Shown one piece after another: positions 60,676 to 64,000 of a stretch of DNA of 64,000 nt (position 1 is its first letter; each line of letters starts with the position of its first letter). Source of the DNA: Adhaeribacter radiodurans (GTDB taxonomy: Bacteria; Bacteroidota; Bacteroidia; Cytophagales; Hymenobacteraceae); assembly GCF_014075995.1 (NCBI RefSeq), contig NZ_CP055153.1, forward strand, positions 1-64,000, given 5' to 3'. The position numbers and the translations under genes are program-made. The notes beneath the pieces were generated by a model. The model was not told the origin of the DNA. It worked only from the letters and a program-made list of their open reading frames with translations, and made no database searches.

Positions 60676-61596
60676 CTAACCAATATAGCCAAAGTGTTTG
60701 GCAATTTTTAGGTAAGTAGGAGCCGGGACCTGGTACTTTTGAGCCAGCCGAACCATCGCAAAAATAAGCTCTTCCCGCTCGTCGGGTTTGTTAGCAGCTA
60801 AATCTTTCTGGAAAGACGTGGTAAACTCCCCGGTCAGATGATCCAGAATAGCTGTATTATTTTCTACAATCTCTGCGCTGGTGGTATAATTTGCTGCCCG
60901 TCCGATTTGTTCCAGTTCCCGGAGTAATCTTATAAATACTTCACGGTATGCGGGTATTTGCTGAATAGCTTTGGCTTTAACATGATAATATCCACCTACG
61001 GAGGCAAACGCCGAGGTAAAAGCTAATTTTTTAAAAATTTGACTAAAAATATCGGAGCTGTATTGTACCTCTATGTTGCTTATTCTTAAATCAGATTCTA
61101 AGGTTTTGAGGATGGGGTAATTGGCTTTGCTTTGGTTAGCAAAACCATAAACAATCCGGAAAATTTGGTTGTTCTGGGTAATTTCGCCGGGTGCCGACAC
61201 GTAGCCGGTAATGTAAATACAGCCATCGCAAATACTTTTCGAAGGTAAGGCGGCCCGGAGAATATTACCTGTTTCCATGGAGTTCAGGATAGGGATAATA
61301 ATGGTTTGCGCGTCGGCTACCTTCTCCAGAACCGGTATAATTTCTTTGATGCTGTAGGCCTTTACACAAACAAAAACAATAGCAAACCGCTCTTGGCCCA
61401 GCCCGGTTTGAGAAACAGCTTTTACGTTCGGAATAGTTATTTTTTCCTTATTGTACCGGTTAATAATTAAGCCTTTCTCCTGAATAGCCGCTAAATGTTT
61501 TCCGCGGGCCACTAAGGTAACATCGAAATTACTTCGCGCCAGAAAACCACCAATTAATCCACCGGCGCCTCCTGCACCAATTATTAAATACTTCAT
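60676..61596 (-). CDS. ketopantoate reductase family (PanE/ApbA) protein
   Basis: A 306-residue NADP-dependent oxidoreductase. The N-terminal GAGGAGGLIGGFLA Rossmann loop is followed by VTLVARGKHL (Arg for the NADP phosphate), VCVKAYSIKEI, the catalytic Lys in FKKLAFTSAFASV and the C-terminal helical domain. PanE reduces 2-dehydropantoate in CoA synthesis; many Bacteroidota homologues are of uncertain substrate, and no other pantothenate genes are nearby. Single gene on the minus strand. Confidence 0.88.
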   Translation of the reverse strand: MKYLIIGAGGAGGLIGGFLARSNFDVTLVARGKHLAAIQEKGLIINRYNKEKITIPNVKAVSQTGLGQERFAIVFVCVKAYSIKEIIPVLEKVADAQTIIIPILNSMETGNILRAALPSKSICDGCIYITGYVSAPGEITQNNQIFRIVYGFANQSKANYPILKTLESDLRISNIEVQYSSDIFSQIFKKLAFTSAFASVGGYYHVKAKAIQQIPAYREVFIRLLRELEQIGRAANYTTSAEIVENNTAILDHLTGEFTTSFQKDLAANKPDEREELIFAMVRLAQKYQVPAPTYLKIAKHFGYIG

Positions 61597-61723
61597 TTAA
61601 ATCAATTAAGTAGTAGCAGTCATCTTTGATTTTAGTTGATGCAGGGGCAATTTAAGGAAAAGCTTTGAAGCACGCGGTAGTACGGAGAAAAACCAGCACC
61701 ATCACGTACTTCAATTATGGGCT

Positions 61724-63178
61724 TTATTTTATAGCTACCGGCTTTTTATAATCCACTACCGCAGCTCCCAGGTCATAAATTTGAGCATTGGGTAAAAGCT
61801 TTTTTAAAATACTGCTGGCCGTAGCTGAACGGTACCCGGATGCGCAATTAACCAGGATGGGTTTACCGGTCGGGATCTCGGAAAGGCGCTGGGTTAATTC
61901 GTGTAACGGAATATGAATACTGTTTTTAAAAACGGTGGTCTCGTTTATTTCCTTGATGGTTCTTACATCCAAATATGTAAATTTATTTTCTTCCGGATTA
62001 AAGGTGCTTTTATTAAAAGCTGTAAACTGGTTACCGTTGGTGGCATCATACACAAAAGCCCCTTTTATCTTAGATTCGTAGCCAATGGCAGCTACTTTTT
62101 TTACAACGCTTTGTAAATTTACTTCGTCGGCGGCAACCAAATAAAATTCAGATTCAGGAGCTACCATGCTGCCCAACCAGGTTTCGAAAGCGCCCCCACC
62201 TTGAATGTTAATGGCGTTGGTTAAATACGAAGCTTTAAAAGCAGCAGCCGGACGACTATCAATAATTAAGGCATTGGCCTCGGGTTGGTAATTTTTGGGT
62301 AAGTACTTTATTTTGGCCAGGCTAGCTTTTAACTCAGGTGCCCCGATAATATTTAGGCCCACTGCATACGGGAAGTACTTGGGTATAAATGGCTGATCGC
62401 TCAACAACAAGCTCACAAACTCCGCTTTGGTTCTTTTTTCGAAAGCGTAGTTATGCTGTTTTTCGTAGCCAATGGTGGAACTGGCAGCTTTCCGGATAGA
62501 CCGGCCACACAAAGAACCCGCTCCATGAGCCGGATATAGAATAACGTCATCCTCCAGTTTGGCAAATTTTTCGTGAATGGTATCGTACATCATTTCAGCC
62601 AGGCGTTGCCGCTGCGCATCCGTATTTTTTGAAAAATCGCGCAAATCAGGACGGCCTACGTCGCCAATCAGCAAAGAATCACCGGAAAATACCGCCCGGT
62701 CTTTCCCGCTGTCATACAACACCACGGATATATGATCGGGTGCGTGCCCCGGCGTATAAATAGAGCGCAAACCTACTAAACCGGATAACTTTATGGTGCG
62801 CCCTTCGTCGAAAGCAGTGCCTGGGTATTTGGGCTTAGTGAGGCTACTAGCATAAATCGGCACTTGCAGTTTTTGGTGCATTTCCAGGTGGGCGCTGGCA
62901 AAATCGGCATGCGGGTGGGTTTCAATTACGCCAATAATCTGGGCGTTGTGCTTTTGGGCGAAATCATAGTAAATCTGTGGATTTCGTTGCGGGTCAATAA
63001 TTACTATTTTATTATCCGCCAGCACCGCGTACGAGTAATGCGCCAGTCCTTTGTCCTCGAATTGTTCAATTACGTAATTGCTGGCTACCGTTACGGTTTT
63101 ACTCAACAACTGGCCCGGCTTCACCAACGACAGCAAACCAACACCGCCCAGGTTAACTATAAATTTTCTTCTTTTCAT
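61724..63178 (-). CDS. Tat-exported MBL-fold protein with two rhodanese domains
   Basis: A 484-residue protein. A twin-arginine-type signal (KRRKFIVNLGGVGLLSLV) precedes a metallo-beta-lactamase domain of the ETHE1/persulfide dioxygenase type: THPHADFASAH, TPGHAPDHISV, FSGDSLLIGDVGRPDL and YPAHGAGSLCG. The first rhodanese domain (about 270-375) has no active-site Cys, while the second (about 395-484) has LVNCASGYRSA with the Cys. Related proteins oxidise or transfer sulfane sulfur, so sulfide or persulfide metabolism outside the cytoplasm is likely (inference). Confidence 0.87.
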   Translation of the reverse strand: MKRRKFIVNLGGVGLLSLVKPGQLLSKTVTVASNYVIEQFEDKGLAHYSYAVLADNKIVIIDPQRNPQIYYDFAQKHNAQIIGVIETHPHADFASAHLEMHQKLQVPIYASSLTKPKYPGTAFDEGRTIKLSGLVGLRSIYTPGHAPDHISVVLYDSGKDRAVFSGDSLLIGDVGRPDLRDFSKNTDAQRQRLAEMMYDTIHEKFAKLEDDVILYPAHGAGSLCGRSIRKAASSTIGYEKQHNYAFEKRTKAEFVSLLLSDQPFIPKYFPYAVGLNIIGAPELKASLAKIKYLPKNYQPEANALIIDSRPAAAFKASYLTNAINIQGGGAFETWLGSMVAPESEFYLVAADEVNLQSVVKKVAAIGYESKIKGAFVYDATNGNQFTAFNKSTFNPEENKFTYLDVRTIKEINETTVFKNSIHIPLHELTQRLSEIPTGKPILVNCASGYRSATASSILKKLLPNAQIYDLGAAVVDYKKPVAIK

Positions 63179-63336
63179 TTGTCAAAACAATCTGGGTAGC
63201 TCGTAATTTTTAAAAAATTCATCTGTTTCGCCTCTCAGGGCAATCAATCGAATACTTAAATGTACGAACTTATTTTCAAGATAATTCTCTTGCTCTTATT
63301 TCGACGTTACACGAAAAGTTTGAGTTCCTTTTGGGT

Positions 63337-64000
63337 CTAAAGTTCTATCGTTTCACCGTCCTCAGGAATGAGCAATTTGTCTTTACTAATTTTTAATTCT
63401 TCTGCTTTTTTACGGAGCGATTCTCTGGTGGTACGGCAATGGTCCAGAGCATTCATGTGCACCGCAATAATTTTTGCCTTACCGCTTTCCCGGATTAACG
63501 CCATGGTTTGTTCCTCATCCATTAAAATAGGCGTTTTCTCGAACTTTGGTATTACGGCTCCTCCGGAGTTAACAATGATATAATCGGGAGCAAATTTTTG
63601 AATATTCTTTTTTATCTCTTCTGTCCAGATACCATCTCCCACGATATAAACGGTAGGTTGATTCTTCGCCGTTAACACATAGCCGGAAGTCTTCCCCATC
63701 ATTTTTAGTACTTCCCCGGTGCCATGTTGGGCTTCTATCCGGTGAATGCTTATATTATTCCAGGCGGTAGTGTTATCCAGAGATACCGCGTTCGTAAAGT
63801 TTTCTTTTTTAAAAAAATCTGCATCCGCCGGTTGATTAATGAGTTTTATGGATTTATTTAAAATTTTGCTGGCTGCCTCATCAAAATGATCCGGATGGCT
63901 ATGCGTTACCAAAACCAAATCGAGCGCATTCACAATTTCATCGGTCGGCATCTTTAAATCAACTGTAGGATTTCTTTCGATTCCGGCAAAAGATTGCAGC
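63337..64000 (-). CDS. MBL-fold metallo-hydrolase (UlaG-like), 5' end beyond the window
   Basis: The reading frame is open to the right edge of the window (LQSFAGIERNPTVDLKMPTD before the first internal Met), so the gene begins outside it. The metal motif is VLVTHSHPDHFD; YIVGDGIW, GGAVIPKFEKTPILMDEE and IIAVHMNALDHC follow, as in UlaG/RomA-like MBL proteins. There are about 221 visible residues and the C-terminus is complete. The substrate is unknown. Confidence 0.85.
   Translation of the reverse strand, partial: LQSFAGIERNPTVDLKMPTDEIVNALDLVLVTHSHPDHFDEAASKILNKSIKLINQPADADFFKKENFTNAVSLDNTTAWNNISIHRIEAQHGTGEVLKMMGKTSGYVLTAKNQPTVYIVGDGIWTEEIKKNIQKFAPDYIIVNSGGAVIPKFEKTPILMDEEQTMALIRESGKAKIIAVHMNALDHCRTTRESLRKKAEELKISKDKLLIPEDGETIEL

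Overview
The window looks like a chromosomal segment from a Bacteroidota bacterium, most likely of the Cytophagales/Hymenobacteraceae type (Adhaeribacter or Rufibacter-like). This is inferred from the gene repertoire (FISUMP lipoprotein, PSD1/DUF1501 pair, GH95 and GH43 secreted glycosidases, fused CcoNO oxidase, group III truncated haemoglobins), from -7 elements of the form TAnnTTTG, and from many intergenic palindromic repeats. I saw no rRNA, tRNA or CRISPR array.

Layout. 1-8.4 kb: partial alpha/beta hydrolase, YciI protein, AraC regulator, and the PSD1 cytochrome/DUF1501 pair. 8.4-13.5 kb: GH95 fucosidase, an SDR enzyme, a decayed CPBP protease pseudogene and a DUF6544-like protein. 13.9-18.5 kb: a four-gene signalling block (FixL-like double haem-PAS kinase, single receiver, receiver-kinase hybrid, receiver-CRP fusion). 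18.8-26.6 kb: hemA, two group III truncated haemoglobins, cupin, CcoI copper ATPase, CcoS, a flavin-fold protein. 26.7-30.4 kb: an accessory island with a pentapeptide-repeat protein, a REP-associated (RAYT) transposase with its REP hairpins, and an AT-rich HEPN + DUF262 pair. 30.6-42 kb: the cbb3 oxidase region (ccoNO fusion, ccoQ, monohaem ccoP, ccoG, ccoH, a TauE-like protein, two Usp proteins, hemN). 42.2-48.4 kb: a five-gene minus-strand cluster of vWA, PP2C, protein kinase, membrane-anchored actin-fold protein and coiled-coil protein. 49-64 kb: FISUMP lipoprotein, interrupted genes, HIBDH-like dehydrogenase, SRPBCC pair, GlxA-type regulator, an AT-rich ADP-ribosyltransferase gene between direct repeats, GH43, ketopantoate reductase-like protein, and two MBL-fold proteins.

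How it works together. The 11-42 kb genes form a coherent low-oxygen respiration programme: a FixL-like sensor, a receiver-CRP regulator that appears to combine FixJ and FixK roles, and targets for haem synthesis (hemA, hemN), cbb3 oxidase and its assembly factors (ccoNO, ccoQ, ccoP, ccoG, ccoH, ccoI, ccoS), globins and stress proteins. Six promoters (hemA, ccoI, ccoNO, ccoG, usp, SDR) share a rigid 65-bp grammar: two TGA-N6-TCA boxes 22 bp apart, the second box centred 36.5 bp before the last G of a nnnnTTTG -7 element. The kinase gene has a one-box version. This settles the starts of hemA and ccoNO.

The intergenic DNA holds at least six families of hairpin repeats. The largest is a ~0.7-kb element with ~200-260-bp terminal inverted repeats, found three times as a full unit and four times as a single arm. 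The AT-rich ADP-ribosyltransferase gene and the HEPN/DUF262 pair look like recently acquired accessory cargo among these repeats.
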